A DNA stretch of 64,000 nucleotides from Bacillus inaquosorum KCTC 13429. Its GTDB lineage: Bacteria; Bacillota; Bacilli; Bacillales; Bacillaceae. Location: positions 1 to 64,000 of the forward strand of contig NZ_AMXN01000001.1 in assembly GCF_000332645.1 (NCBI RefSeq), written 5' to 3'. This document shows, in pieces, positions 53,975 through 64,000 of this stretch; the stretch's first letter is position 1; each line of letters opens with the position of its first letter. Made by a program: the position numbers and the translations under genes. The notes below the pieces were generated by a model. The model saw only the letters and a program-made list of their open reading frames with translations, ran no database searches and was not told the origin of the DNA.

Positions 53975-55413
53975 CACTGCTCCTCCTTCGTGCGTTCACT
54001 TGTTTCTCTGTCTGTAAACCAGTCTCTGAATCTTGATTTATGCGGTGCCGGGAAGTCGCGGATCTGAGTCCAGCTTTTGAGCGGGCCGGGCCCTTTCGAA
54101 ATTTTTTCGTCCTCTGTAAAAGGCGTCATGGCGACTGGCGCCCATTTTGAGCCCATTTTATAAAGCGACAAAGAGGACGCGCCAAGTCCGAACGCTTTCA
54201 TCGCAAGCTTTTCGCTGATCGGCGCTCTTCCTTCTTTTTCGACGATGTTCTGGCGATGCTTGAGAAGCAGCTCGTGAAGTGGAATTTTGACCGGGCAGGC
54301 TTCTGAACAAGCCGCGCACAATGTAGACGCGTACGGGAGCTCCTTAAAATCGTCATAACCGCCGAGCAGCGGCGATAAAACCGCTCCGATCGGCCCCGAA
54401 TAAATTGAGCCGTAAGAGTGTCCGCCGACATGGCGGTACACAGGGCAGACATTGATACAGGCGGCACAGCGGATACATTGCAGCACAGACTGGAATTCCG
54501 TACCGAGAATGTTGGAGCGGCCATTGTCAACAATGACAAGATGGAATTCCTCCGGCCCGTCCACTTCCCCTTCCAGCCTCGGGCCTGTCAAAGCCGTAAT
54601 ATAACTTGTCAGCCGCTGTCCGACAGCGCTTCTTGTCAGCATGCTGACAAGCACTTCAAATTCAGAAAATGACGGGACAATCCGCTCCATGCCCATCACG
54701 GTGATTTGCGTTTTCGGCAAAGTGCTCACAAGCCGTCCGTTACCTTCATTGGTCACAAGGCTGACAGAGCCCGTGTCAGCGATGGCGAAGTTACAGCCGG
54801 TAATGCCGATATCCGCTTCCAGAAACTTTTCCCGGAGGATGGTGCGCGCATGCATGACGAGCTCTTCCGGTTTTTCTGTATGTTGATAGTCCAGCCTCTC
54901 TTTAAACACATCGCGTATCTGCTCTTTATTTTTATGAAGGGCGGGCGCTACGATATGTGACGGCGGATCATGATCATCAATCTGCAAAATATACTCGCCG
55001 AGGTCGGTTTCGACGACTTCGCAGCCTTCCTGTTCCAGCACCTCATTCAGATTGATTTCCTCTGTGACCATTGATTTTGATTTCACGATTTTCTTCCCGT
55101 TCTTCTTTTGAATGACATCGCGAATGTAAGAAGACGCCTCTTCCGATGTTTCCGCGAAATAGACATGCCCGCCTCTTTTCGCCACATTTTCCGCAAGCTG
55201 GCCGAGATAGAAATCGAGGTTTTCAAGGACATGCTGCCTGATTTCCTCTGATAGCGAGCGCCACTCTTCCCAGTTTCCCAGCTCTTCGGCTGCTTCAAGG
55301 CGCCGTGTCCGCAGACGTTCCTGCGCACCTGAAACAGCGCCTCTCATAAATTCATTATCAATCCCCTGTGATACCCGCTCTTTAAAAGCGTCAGTACCGA
55401 TTTTCATCGCCAT
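53974..55413 (-). CDS. lutB: Iron-sulfur lactate utilisation protein LutB
   Basis: 479-residue protein with an N-terminal LUD domain (about residues 60-290) and a C-terminal ferredoxin-like part with two 4Fe-4S motifs: [12 protein letters not shown] (about 313-324) and CAACSEACP (about 363-371). Conveys electrons from lactate oxidation. Preceded by lutA (26 bp) and overlapping lutC. Confidence 0.96.
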   Translation of the reverse strand: MAMKIGTDAFKERVSQGIDNEFMRGAVSGAQERLRTRRLEAAEELGNWEEWRSLSEEIRQHVLENLDFYLGQLAENVAKRGGHVYFAETSEEASSYIRDVIQKKNGKKIVKSKSMVTEEINLNEVLEQEGCEVVETDLGEYILQIDDHDPPSHIVAPALHKNKEQIRDVFKERLDYQHTEKPEELVMHARTILREKFLEADIGITGCNFAIADTGSVSLVTNEGNGRLVSTLPKTQITVMGMERIVPSFSEFEVLVSMLTRSAVGQRLTSYITALTGPRLEGEVDGPEEFHLVIVDNGRSNILGTEFQSVLQCIRCAACINVCPVYRHVGGHSYGSIYSGPIGAVLSPLLGGYDDFKELPYASTLCAACSEACPVKIPLHELLLKHRQNIVEKEGRAPISEKLAMKAFGLGASSLSLYKMGSKWAPVAMTPFTEDEKISKGPGPLKSWTQIRDFPAPHKSRFRDWFTDRETSERTKEEQ

Positions 55414-55439
55414 GATCCTTTCCCCCTCTGAATCCAGTT

Positions 55440-56156
55440 TTATCTGCTGTTGAGCACTTCGGCGATGTGCATCACTTTGACATTCTTGTCTTTTCGGTCA
55501 AGCCGTCCCCCGATATTCATCAAACAGCCGCAGTCAGCACCGATCAGCACCTCTGCTTCCGTTTCCTCCACGCATGCGACTTTTTCATCGACCATCTGTT
55601 CAGAGATCTGCGCCATTTTGACGGAGAATGTTCCTCCGAATCCGCAGCAATTGTGTTTGCCCGGAAGCGGCGTGAATTCAAGCCCTTTCACATGGCTCAG
55701 CAGCTTCATCGGCTCCTCCGATACCCCGAGGAGCCTTGTCATATGGCATGACGTATGTAAGGTTGCTTTTTTATGAAGGGTTGCGCCGACATCCTCCACC
55801 CCGAGGACGTTCACGATGAAATCCGTTAATTCATACGTTTTATCCGCAAGCTTCTGCGCTTTATCCGCCCATTTCGGGTCATCTTTAAACAGGTGCGGAT
55901 ACTCCCTGAACATTGTGGTGCAGGAACCGGATGGACTGACGACATAATCTGACTCCTGAAACGTTTCAATCATTCGTTTCATTGCTTTTTTGGCATCATT
56001 CACGTAACCGCTGTTGTATGCCGGCTGGCCGCAGCAGATCTGCCCCTCCGGAAAATCAACCTCACACCCAAGCCGCTCCAGCAGCTCAACCGTTGCTTTT
56101 CCTACGTTTGTTTGAAACATATCAACAAGACAAGTGACAAAAAGTGAGACTTTCAT
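55440..56156 (-). CDS. lutA: Iron-sulfur lactate utilisation protein LutA
   Basis: 238-residue CCG-domain protein, as in the iron-sulfur subunits of glycolate oxidase and heterodisulfide reductase. Two cysteine-rich motifs: [10 protein letters not shown] (about residue 41) and [11 protein letters not shown] (about 170), with matching upstream cysteines. Start at 56156 gives the known length. First gene of lutABC; the palindrome before it is the probable LutR site. Confidence 0.96.
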   Translation of the reverse strand: MKVSLFVTCLVDMFQTNVGKATVELLERLGCEVDFPEGQICCGQPAYNSGYVNDAKKAMKRMIETFQESDYVVSPSGSCTTMFREYPHLFKDDPKWADKAQKLADKTYELTDFIVNVLGVEDVGATLHKKATLHTSCHMTRLLGVSEEPMKLLSHVKGLEFTPLPGKHNCCGFGGTFSVKMAQISEQMVDEKVACVEETEAEVLIGADCGCLMNIGGRLDRKDKNVKVMHIAEVLNSR

Positions 56157-56187
56157 GATGAACCCCTCTCTCATCCCCAATATATGA

Positions 56188-56208
56188 TCAGGTCATCAGA
56201 TGACCTGA
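56188..56208. promoter_or_regulatory. Perfect 21-bp palindrome, probable LutR operator
   Basis: Half-sites TCAGGTCATC and GATGACCTGA around a single central base, 32 bp before lutA. LutR, a GntR/FadR-type repressor encoded elsewhere, controls lutABC in B. subtilis; short TGA/TCA palindromes of this kind suit that family. Confidence 0.65.
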
Positions 56209-56289
56209 GTTAAAATAACTATATGAATATCGTACACTATTCTGATAATGGAAGGAAAGGGTTTTCTGGGGATATTTTCATTTGCGGGC

Positions 56290-56322
56290 ATATAAAAACA
56301 CTCCTGATCTTTCAGGAGTGCC
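56290..56322 (-). terminator. Terminator of the yvfRSTU operon
   Basis: CACTCCTGA-aaga-TCAGGAGTGTTTTT on the minus strand, 23 bp after the yvfU stop. Confidence 0.88.
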
Positions 56323-56343
56323 GTGATGGTGAAAAACATATGG

Positions 56344-56946
56344 TTAAATCCAGCCCTTTTCCTCAGCAATGCTGGCGGCTTCTGTCCGATTTTTCGCATC
56401 AAGCTTTTGGATGATTTCTGATATATAGTTTCGGACTGTGCCTTGAGATAAATAGAGTTCAAGCGTAATATCTTTTGTTGTCTTGCCTAAAGCCGCCAGC
56501 CGCAGAATTTCTTGCTCTCTTACAGTGAGAGGATTTTCGTCTCTAATCATATTAAACGTCAGCTCCGGGCTGAACACTCGTTTTCCCTTTACACACTTTC
56601 GGATGGCATCGGCCAGATCGTCAATTTCCCCGTCTTTCAGCAGGTAGCCATGTACGCCGGCTTTGACGGCGCGTTCAAAATATCCGGGGCGGGCAAAGGT
56701 GGTTAATATAATGACCTTGCTGCCGCAGCCTTTTTGCATTAATGCCTCTGCCACATCCAGCCCGCTTCGAACCGGCATTTCAATGTCCATGATGCACACA
56801 TCCGGCTCCAGCTTCAAAATGGCTTTTAGCGCCTCTTCCCCGTTTAATGCTTGTCCGATGACTGTCATATCCTTTTCTAAATCAAGCAGAGATCCCAAAG
56901 CGCCTAAAAGCATTCGCTGGTCCTCAGCAATAAACAGACGAATCAT
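56344..56946 (-). CDS. yvfU: NarL/DesR-type response regulator YvfU
   Basis: 200-residue two-component regulator. Receiver domain with phospho-acceptor Asp (CIMDIEMP, about D54), Thr and Lys switch residues (ILTTFARP, LLKDG), and a LuxR-type HTH (about residues 135-195, PLTVREQEILRLAALGKTTKDITLELYLSQGTVRNYISEII). Partner of kinase yvfT, 16 bp upstream; presumed target is the adjacent ABC exporter. Confidence 0.94.
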   Translation of the reverse strand: MIRLFIAEDQRMLLGALGSLLDLEKDMTVIGQALNGEEALKAILKLEPDVCIMDIEMPVRSGLDVAEALMQKGCGSKVIILTTFARPGYFERAVKAGVHGYLLKDGEIDDLADAIRKCVKGKRVFSPELTFNMIRDENPLTVREQEILRLAALGKTTKDITLELYLSQGTVRNYISEIIQKLDAKNRTEAASIAEEKGWI

Positions 56947-56962
56947 TCTTTTCGTCCTCCTA

Positions 56963-58078
56963 TCATTCTGCTTTTTTAATAAGCGGAATCGTCAGTGTCA
57001 AAACCGTTCCGTTATGGGCTGAAAGCGTTAATCCTCCTTCAATGAGCATGAGCCGTTCTTCCATTCCCCGCAGGCCATTCCCAAATGTTTTCTCCTTTGC
57101 CGCTCCCTTTCCGTCATCCCGTATGACAATCCTCATTTTGTCAGCAAACTGAGAAATGGTGATGGCGCAGTGGGTTGCTTTACTATGCTTGATGATATTG
57201 GTCACGGCTTCCCGCATACACATACTGATAATGTTTTGAGTGACGGGAGATATTGCTGAAAAGTCTTCGTCTCCTTCGTATTGAAAGGTAATGTTCCCCG
57301 TTTTTAATATGTGCTGAATGTTGGCGAGCTCCTCCGTCATCGTGACCGTTCTCATATCAGAAACAAGCTCACGAACTTGCTTAAGTGCGGCTCGTGAGCT
57401 TGTTTCCATTTCTTTTGCCTCAAGCCGTGTCCGTTCTGGATCAGATGTTGCCAGCCGCTGAATCAGCTGGCTTTTTAATGTAAGGAGCGACAGGGTATGG
57501 CCGAGGGTATCGTGAAGATCACGGGCGATTCGAACGCGCTCCTCCCTTTTGGAGAGTTCCCTTATCTGTTCGTTTGCTTGGTCAAGCTTCGTTTCAAGCT
57601 CTATTCTCCGAAACATAGAACGGATTCCGAATGGAGAAATGAGCATGATGACCTGAAATGGAAGAATAGAGAAAAGCTCCCGAATTGAGACCGAATTCGC
57701 AAATAATTGATACAGACAAGGGAGCAGCAACATGAAGATTAAACCGCAGAAAGCACGGTTAAACTTCGTTTTCTCTCTGTAATACCCAACAAAGTTTGCC
57801 GGGAAAAAACCTAAGTACATATAGCTGATATCATAAAACAGACTGTATATAAAAATAACTGCCATTTGCACGATGAGCCAACACGTAAACGATCCTCTGC
57901 CCAAGCTGCAGAACAACTGGCGATATGCTGCGACAAAAAGGACCAGCATGCCATATCCAATCACCTGTTTGATGCCTGATTCTTTCAATAAAGAGAGGAA
58001 CGGCATAATGGTGTACACCAGAAAGATATAAGGGAAAAACCCGAATTGCTTCGGGAAAATTGATATTGCCTTTTTCAT
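56963..58078 (-). CDS. yvfT: DesK-type sensor histidine kinase YvfT
   Basis: 371-residue membrane kinase. About five N-terminal helices (residues 10-160), a HisKA_3 dimerisation domain with the phosphorylated His in RIARDLHDTLGHTLSLL (about 191), and a HATPase domain (N-box near MREAVTNIIKHSKATH, G-box GNGLRGMEERL). The small membrane sensor resembles DesK and LiaS. Last but one in yvfR-yvfS-yvfT-yvfU. Confidence 0.94.
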   Translation of the reverse strand: MKKAISIFPKQFGFFPYIFLVYTIMPFLSLLKESGIKQVIGYGMLVLFVAAYRQLFCSLGRGSFTCWLIVQMAVIFIYSLFYDISYMYLGFFPANFVGYYREKTKFNRAFCGLIFMLLLPCLYQLFANSVSIRELFSILPFQVIMLISPFGIRSMFRRIELETKLDQANEQIRELSKREERVRIARDLHDTLGHTLSLLTLKSQLIQRLATSDPERTRLEAKEMETSSRAALKQVRELVSDMRTVTMTEELANIQHILKTGNITFQYEGDEDFSAISPVTQNIISMCMREAVTNIIKHSKATHCAITISQFADKMRIVIRDDGKGAAKEKTFGNGLRGMEERLMLIEGGLTLSAHNGTVLTLTIPLIKKAE

Positions 58079-58081
58079 GTA

Positions 58082-58819
58082 TTACACCGCTTCTTGTTTT
58101 CTTCTAATATACTTAGATAGTAGCATGAAGAGCATCAAATAAGCGATTAATATCAGAATATTTTTCCAGGATGGGAATTCGCCTCGGACAAGTTCCCACG
58201 CTCCGCTCCCGAAATGATAAGACGGAAGCCACCGGCCAATGTTCTGCATCATGTCAGGCATGATCTCAAACGGCATCCACATGCCACCGCCTAAAGCCAG
58301 CAGCATGTAAAGCACATTACTGATTCCGGCCGCTGTTTCTACTTTTCTCATGAGGCCTATTAGTGTGCCTAATGCTAAAAACGGCAATGCGCCAAACAAA
58401 ATCCACAGTCCGCTCATGATCCATTCAAACGGTGACAAGGCAATGTCATTGATAATGGCGCCGAAAAGAAAAATGACGGTAATGGATAAAACGTGAATCA
58501 CACTTTGGCCAATCATCTGAGCTGATAAATAAATATGATCCGGAAGAGGCGTAATGCGGATAAAGGCAGTCCAGCCCTGTGACCGTTCTTGAACCATACG
58601 GATTCCAAGCGTCATGATGGAAGAACCCATCACGCTGAAGACTGTCATCGACATTAAGTAATGGGCGTCCCATGCACGTTGATCAGGGACGTTGGTATTC
58701 ACTACATTGGTAAAGAGATAATAAAAAGCAATCGGCATCATCAGCGACCAAAGTACAAAGTACTTATTCCTAAGCACCCTTTTCATTTCAGCTATGCTTT
58801 GCTTCTGGAGCATGTTCAC
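58082..58819 (-). CDS. yvfS: ABC transporter permease YvfS
   Basis: 245-residue ABC-2-type permease with six helices (first about 20-38, last about 222-238). Forms an exporter with YvfR; neighbours are a kinase and regulator, an arrangement often linked to peptide antibiotic or lipid stress export. Substrate unknown. Immediately follows yvfR. Confidence 0.92.
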   Translation of the reverse strand: MNMLQKQSIAEMKRVLRNKYFVLWSLMMPIAFYYLFTNVVNTNVPDQRAWDAHYLMSMTVFSVMGSSIMTLGIRMVQERSQGWTAFIRITPLPDHIYLSAQMIGQSVIHVLSITVIFLFGAIINDIALSPFEWIMSGLWILFGALPFLALGTLIGLMRKVETAAGISNVLYMLLALGGGMWMPFEIMPDMMQNIGRWLPSYHFGSGAWELVRGEFPSWKNILILIAYLMLFMLLSKYIRRKQEAV

Positions 58820-59725
58820 TCACATCGCCTCCCTGTTTCCGTCAGCCAGCTGACGAAATGCCTCATCAAGCGTTCCTTGCTCAATTCGAATATCGCGTGC
58901 ATGTATGTTTTCTTGAAAGATCAGCGCTAAAACTTGGTCTGTATTTGATGTTTGGATGATGGTTCTCTGATGCTTTTGGATCACTCGCTCTACTTCCGGG
59001 TGACGAGACAGCTTTTCCAATGATTCATCTGAATGGAGCGTAAAAGAAACAGACTGTTTTTGAATCCTAGAGCGGAGCTGCATTGGTGAGTCGTCTGCCA
59101 CAAGCCGTCCATCAGCAAAAAATAAGATTCGCTGTGCGGCATCATCTGCTTCCTGTAAATAGTGAGTTGAGAAAATAATCGTTTTCCCTTGATCCGCCAG
59201 TCCATGAATGGTCTGCCAGAATCGATGTCTTGATGATGTGTCCATTCCGACTGTCGGTTCATCGAATATAAGCAGCTCCGGGTTCCCGGCAAGAGCCAAA
59301 GCAAAGCTCAAACGGCGTTTTTGTCCGCCGGATAATTTTTCTGCTCTTGTTTTCAAGTCTTCTTTTGTGAGTGCTGTTAACGAAACGAGTTCTTTCATGG
59401 ACAATGGATTCGGATAATAGCTTCGGAAGAGTTCGAGGATTTCATTCACCTTTAGACCCGGCATGACACTCACTTCCTGCAGCATCACGCCTATTTTTTC
59501 GCGAACCCGTTGATCATCGGGAAGCCGGTTAAATAGTTTGATTTCTCCCTTAGTCGGTTTCAGCAATCCTAATATCATGGAGATAACGGTCGTCTTCCCT
59601 GCCCCATTCGGTCCGAGAATGGCTGCAATTTCTCCTTTTTCAATGCTGAAGCTGATGTTGTTTACAGCTGTTTTTTGCTGGAAATGTTTTGTCACATTGC
59701 TTACTGATACTGCCTCATTCATCAC
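58820..59725 (-). CDS. yvfR: ABC transporter ATP-binding protein YvfR
   Basis: 301-residue ATPase. Walker [11 protein letters not shown]-loop VMLQEVSV, signature LSGGQKRR, Walker [13 protein letters not shown] and H-loop STHYL, followed by a DUF4162-type C-terminus as in drug and lantibiotic exporters. First gene of the operon; it opens MMNEAV, and either Met could start. Confidence 0.92.
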   Translation of the reverse strand: MMNEAVSVSNVTKHFQQKTAVNNISFSIEKGEIAAILGPNGAGKTTVISMILGLLKPTKGEIKLFNRLPDDQRVREKIGVMLQEVSVMPGLKVNEILELFRSYYPNPLSMKELVSLTALTKEDLKTRAEKLSGGQKRRLSFALALAGNPELLIFDEPTVGMDTSSRHRFWQTIHGLADQGKTIIFSTHYLQEADDAAQRILFFADGRLVADDSPMQLRSRIQKQSVSFTLHSDESLEKLSRHPEVERVIQKHQRTIIQTSNTDQVLALIFQENIHARDIRIEQGTLDEAFRQLADGNREAM

Positions 59726-59805
59726 ATGAGCACCTCCTGATGGCTTACATTGATTGTAAAATGACTGAGATGATGATGTTAGTATGGGGTGTCATGATGA
59801 TTGAG

Positions 59806-59817
59806 TGACAAATGTCA
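59806..59817. promoter_or_regulatory. TGACA-2 nt-TGTCA palindrome upstream of yvfR
   Basis: Perfect short inverted repeat 81 bp before yvfR in a 286-bp divergent gap with rsbQ. Position suits a YvfU operator; assignment is inference. Confidence 0.35.
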
Positions 59818-60011
59818 TATTCTTTCCCGCCGCAGGTGCCTAGGCCATCCATCCTCTACATCTTCCAATTCATCCAGCTCTCCTATGCCGGATGTCCTCT
59901 TTCTTTTAAACTGCTATTTACTTTCATAGAAAGACACCCTCTTCAAACCGCCCGAGTGTTATGATATACATATTGAACTTTATTTTACTCTCCAGCTGAA
60001 AGGAGCCAATC

Positions 60012-60821
60012 ATGAACGAAGCGATTTTGTCTCGAAATGATGTGAAGGTGAAAGGCAGCGGCAAAGCATCTATCATTTTTGCACCTGGTTTTGGATGCGA
60101 TCAAAGCGTGTGGAATGCCGTGGCGCCGGCCTTCGAAGAAGATCATCAGGTCATTTTATTTGATTACGTCGGTTCGGGACATTCAGATTTGCGCGCATAT
60201 GACCTGAATCGTTACCGGACACTTGACGGCTATGCCCAAGATGTTCTAGATGTTTGTGAAGCTCTAGATCTGGAAGATACCGTGTTTGTGGGTCACTCTG
60301 TCGGAGCTGTGATTGGGATGCTTGCTTCCATCCGCCGTCCGGAACACTTTTCCCATCTGGTGATGGTGGGCCCTTCTCCTTGCTATTTGAATGATCCGCC
60401 TGAGTATTACGGAGGATTTGAGGAGGAACAGCTAATTGGTTTACTGGAGATGATGGAGAAAAATTACATAGGCTGGGCAACTGTATTTGCGGCCACCGTT
60501 CTGAATCAGCCAGACCGGCCTGAAATCAGGGAAGAGCTTGAAAGCCGTTTTTGTTCTACTGACCCTGTGATTGCCCGCCAATTCGCGAAAGCAGCGTTTT
60601 TTTCTGATCACCGGGAGGATCTTTCGAAGGTAACGGTTCCCTCTCTTATTCTCCAATGCGCAGATGATATCATCGCACCGACAACAGTAGGTGAGTATAT
60701 GCATAAGCACCTGCCTTATAGCAGGCTGAAACAAATGGAGGCTCGCGGGCATTGTCCCCACATGAGCCATCCTGAAGAGACGATACAGCTGATCAGCGAT
60801 TATTTGAAAGCACACGTGTGA
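60012..60821 (+). CDS. rsbQ: Sigma-B energy-stress regulator RsbQ (alpha/beta hydrolase)
   Basis: 269-residue alpha/beta hydrolase required, with RsbP, for activating sigma-B on energy stress. Nucleophile elbow VGHSVGAV (Ser 96), acid in [12 protein letters not shown] (Asp about 219) and His in ARGHCPHMS (about 247). It is the bacterial relative of plant strigolactone/karrikin receptors (D14/KAI2) and is thought to give RsbP a small hydrophobic ligand. Translated 33 bp before rsbP. Confidence 0.96.
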   Translation: MNEAILSRNDVKVKGSGKASIIFAPGFGCDQSVWNAVAPAFEEDHQVILFDYVGSGHSDLRAYDLNRYRTLDGYAQDVLDVCEALDLEDTVFVGHSVGAVIGMLASIRRPEHFSHLVMVGPSPCYLNDPPEYYGGFEEEQLIGLLEMMEKNYIGWATVFAATVLNQPDRPEIREELESRFCSTDPVIARQFAKAAFFSDHREDLSKVTVPSLILQCADDIIAPTTVGEYMHKHLPYSRLKQMEARGHCPHMSHPEETIQLISDYLKAHV

Positions 60822-60854
60822 TATGGAACGAAAGGGATAGAGGTGACCCTCTGA

Positions 60855-62066
60855 ATGGACAAACAATTGAATAATGCACCATGCGGTTTCCTCACTTTGT
60901 CAGAAGAGGGTTCAATTATAGCGGTCAACCGTACCCTGCTCAACATCCTAAAATATGAGCAGGAACAGGTAATCGGCCAGCATATGGATACGATCTTGAC
61001 CGTTTCCGCACAGCTTTTCTACCAGCTTTATTTTGTTCCGCTTTTGAAACTGGAGCAGCACATTGAAGAAATGTACATTTCCCTGCAAACAAGAGATGGA
61101 GAAGAAATTCCCGTCCTTGTCAATGCGGTTGTAAGAGCTGATCGCGGTGCATCTGTCACCGAGTGTGTTCTGATTCCGATGCGGAAGCGAAATGAATATG
61201 AAAATGAACTGCTGATGGCCAGAAACGCGGCCCAGGAAGCTTTGTTTGCCAAACAGAAAGCCAATGCAGAATTAGAAATTGCTTTAGGAAAGCTGAAGGC
61301 TAAACAAGAAGAGCTTCTTGAGATCAACAAACAAAATCAGCAATTTAAATTAAACACCAAAAGAGAGCTTGAGCTCGCCAGAAAGATTCAGGAAAACTCG
61401 TTGACTGAACCGATTGTAAATGATCAGATTCAGATTGAGTCTTATTACAAAGCATCCAGTGACTTATCAGGTGATCTATACGGATTTTATCAAATCGATG
61501 AACACCGTTACGGCATTATTATCCTTGATGTGATGGGTCATGGGATTTCATCTGCTTTGATTACGATGTCTCTTCATCCTTTGTTCCAGCGCCAGATCAC
61601 GCAAGGTCTCAGTCCCGTCAAAGTCATGAAAGAATTAGACCGCCATCTTCACAGCTTGTTTCAAAATGATGAGGAAGCAAGACATTATTGCACTGCCATT
61701 TATCTCGAGATTGATACAGCCCGGCAAAGAATTGATTATGTCAACGCAGGGCATCCCCCGGCATTATGGCAGGGCGCCGGAGGAACCCAAAATCTGCTGC
61801 AGGCAACTGCGCCTCCGATCGGGATGTTTGAAGACACGGTGTTTCAGTCAAGCAGCCTTCCATACACGGAGGGCGGAAGGCTTCTTCTTTATACAGATGG
61901 CGTGATGGACCCTACGGCTTCATGTTATTTATTTGATTTATTGAAGGAGCATCCCGAGTTGCCTATTACCGACCTGAAAGAGAAAATGCTTACATCACTG
62001 CATCAACATAAGGAAGCCCATCATAAAAGTGATGACGAATGTTTTATAGTAGTTGATTTGAAATAA
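60855..62066 (+). CDS. rsbP: PAS-PP2C phosphatase RsbP
   Basis: 403-residue energy-stress phosphatase that dephosphorylates RsbV and so frees sigma-B. N-terminal PAS domain (about residues 5-110), a coiled-coil linker (about 112-185, rich in Glu, Lys and Ala) and a SpoIIE/PP2C catalytic domain (about 190-403) with metal residues in SGDLYG, ILDVMGHG and LYTDGVMD. Several PAS residues differ from strain 168 as I recall it, showing that this is another lineage. Confidence 0.96.
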   Translation: MDKQLNNAPCGFLTLSEEGSIIAVNRTLLNILKYEQEQVIGQHMDTILTVSAQLFYQLYFVPLLKLEQHIEEMYISLQTRDGEEIPVLVNAVVRADRGASVTECVLIPMRKRNEYENELLMARNAAQEALFAKQKANAELEIALGKLKAKQEELLEINKQNQQFKLNTKRELELARKIQENSLTEPIVNDQIQIESYYKASSDLSGDLYGFYQIDEHRYGIIILDVMGHGISSALITMSLHPLFQRQITQGLSPVKVMKELDRHLHSLFQNDEEARHYCTAIYLEIDTARQRIDYVNAGHPPALWQGAGGTQNLLQATAPPIGMFEDTVFQSSSLPYTEGGRLLLYTDGVMDPTASCYLFDLLKEHPELPITDLKEKMLTSLHQHKEAHHKSDDECFIVVDLK

Positions 62067-62067
62067 A

Positions 62068-62112
62068 AACATCCATGAGACATAACAATGATTTGTTACA
62101 TCTCATGGATTT
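62068..62112. terminator. Bidirectional terminator rsbP/ganB
   Basis: ATCCATGAGA ... TCTCATGGAT with a nested ATAACA/TGTTA stem; long symmetric hairpin between the convergent stops. Confidence 0.8.
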
Positions 62113-62118
62113 TCTGTT

Positions 62119-63483
<1,365 letters not shown>

Positions 63484-63488
63484 TCAGC

Positions 63489-64000
63489 CTAATGTGTGTT
63501 TACGACGATTCTCACTTCATATTTTTCCATCGTCAGGTCGCCTGACAATATGTCTCCTGTCATCATATCCTTCACACTCTGATCAAACGTGACCAGCTGC
63601 TTTTCTTCCGTAAAATTCATGACAAAAATATAATCATGGTCCTGATCCTGCCTCGCTTGTACGGAGACGCCTTTTCCGTGCCGAACCAGAAAAACAGGAG
63701 AAAGCGACAGGTCTGTGATCAGTCCTTTATAGAAATCCCGATGAAATTGATCTTCTAAACGCGCACCGATAAAATACGCCTTGCCCTGCTGATATTGATG
63801 GCTTGTCACCGCTGGCGTACGCGCATAAAAATCTTCTTGATACACCGCTTCTGCTGATGCGGTCTTGACATCGATCACCGTTGCATAATCCCTCATTTCA
63901 TATGTTTGGCTGCGATAGCTGACAGCATTTCGATCCTTCGGATACAGCGTGTCAGTTTCAAGAGGCTCAATCCCGAAAATAGCCTGCAGGTCCGGATGCC
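63489..64000 (-). CDS. ganA: Beta-galactosidase GanA, C-terminal part
   Basis: The last 170 residues of a GH42 beta-galactosidase that hydrolyses galactooligosaccharides; the gene runs off the right edge. Seen: LYPKDRNAVSYRSQ..., the QGKAYFIGARLEDQF segment of the trimerisation domain, and the C-terminal beta domain (YIFVMNFTEEKQLVTFD). An internal ATG at 63896 is not the start. The upstream ganSPQ and ganR would lie beyond the window. Confidence 0.93.
   Translation of the reverse strand, partial: HPDLQAIFGIEPLETDTLYPKDRNAVSYRSQTYEMRDYATVIDVKTASAEAVYQEDFYARTPAVTSHQYQQGKAYFIGARLEDQFHRDFYKGLITDLSLSPVFLVRHGKGVSVQARQDQDHDYIFVMNFTEEKQLVTFDQSVKDMMTGDILSGDLTMEKYEVRIVVNTH

Overview
The window comes from the chromosome of a Bacillus subtilis-group bacterium. 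The evidence is gene content and order matching the bdbC to ganA interval of B. subtilis, protein sequences close to those remembered for strain 168, and a tmRNA encoding the Bacillus tag GKTNSFNQNVALAA. It is not strain 168 itself. The sdpABC-sdpIR cannibalism genes and yvbG, which I recall lying in this interval of 168, are absent. yvzC is frameshifted, rsbP and ganB are clearly diverged, and an AT-rich pocket with two unfamiliar genes sits beside ssrA. Identifications rest on recalled family and 168 sequences, not on a database search.

Layout. 0-6.6 kb: disulfide oxidoreductases bdbDC, the CzrA-type cadA exporter, then copA-copZ-csoR. 6.7-13.0 kb: iolW, azoR2, the FUSC-family yvaC, an SMR exporter with its TetR regulator (yvaDEF) and the dehydrogenase yvaG. 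13.0-15.2 kb: accessory AT-rich pocket with gene relics, a small membrane protein and a divergent secreted protein. 15.2-19.8 kb: the secG-yvaK-rnr-smpB-ssrA translocation, RNA-decay and trans-translation cluster. 19.9-24.3 kb: yvaM, broken yvzC, twin HTH regulators yvaN/yvaO, catR and chemoreceptor yvaQ. 24.3-32.9 kb: two tandem copies of an osmoprotectant ABC operon plus divergent GbsR-type regulator (opuB/yvaV and opuC/yvbF). 33.0-37.0 kb: yvbH-yvbK.

37.0-44.4 kb: central glycolytic genes cggR-gapA-pgk-tpiA-pgm-eno, all on the minus strand, with the CggR operator and a structured pgk leader. 44.5-47.2 kb: the divergent araE/araR pair with AraR boxes. 47.3-53.2 kb: yvbT, yvbU, yvbV, the T-box-controlled amino acid permease yvbW and chitinase-like yvbX. 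53.2-56.2 kb: lactate utilisation lutABC with a perfect palindrome upstream. 56.3-59.7 kb: two-component system yvfTU with ABC exporter yvfRS. 60.0-62.1 kb: energy-stress sigma-B pathway rsbQ-rsbP. 62.1-64.0 kb: galactan degradation ganB and the 3' end of ganA, which runs off the window.

Regulation is unusually readable. Operators or leaders that fit known regulators were found for CsoR, CzrA, CggR, AraR, CcpA, a leucine T-box and a probable MhqR site, plus candidate sites for YvaF, LutR, OpcR/GbsR and YvfU. I found no CRISPR array, transposase, integrase, rRNA or tRNA gene, and no obvious new defence system. The best novelty candidates are the ssrA-adjacent pocket, the attenuator-like pgk leader and a second CsoR-like site inside copZA.
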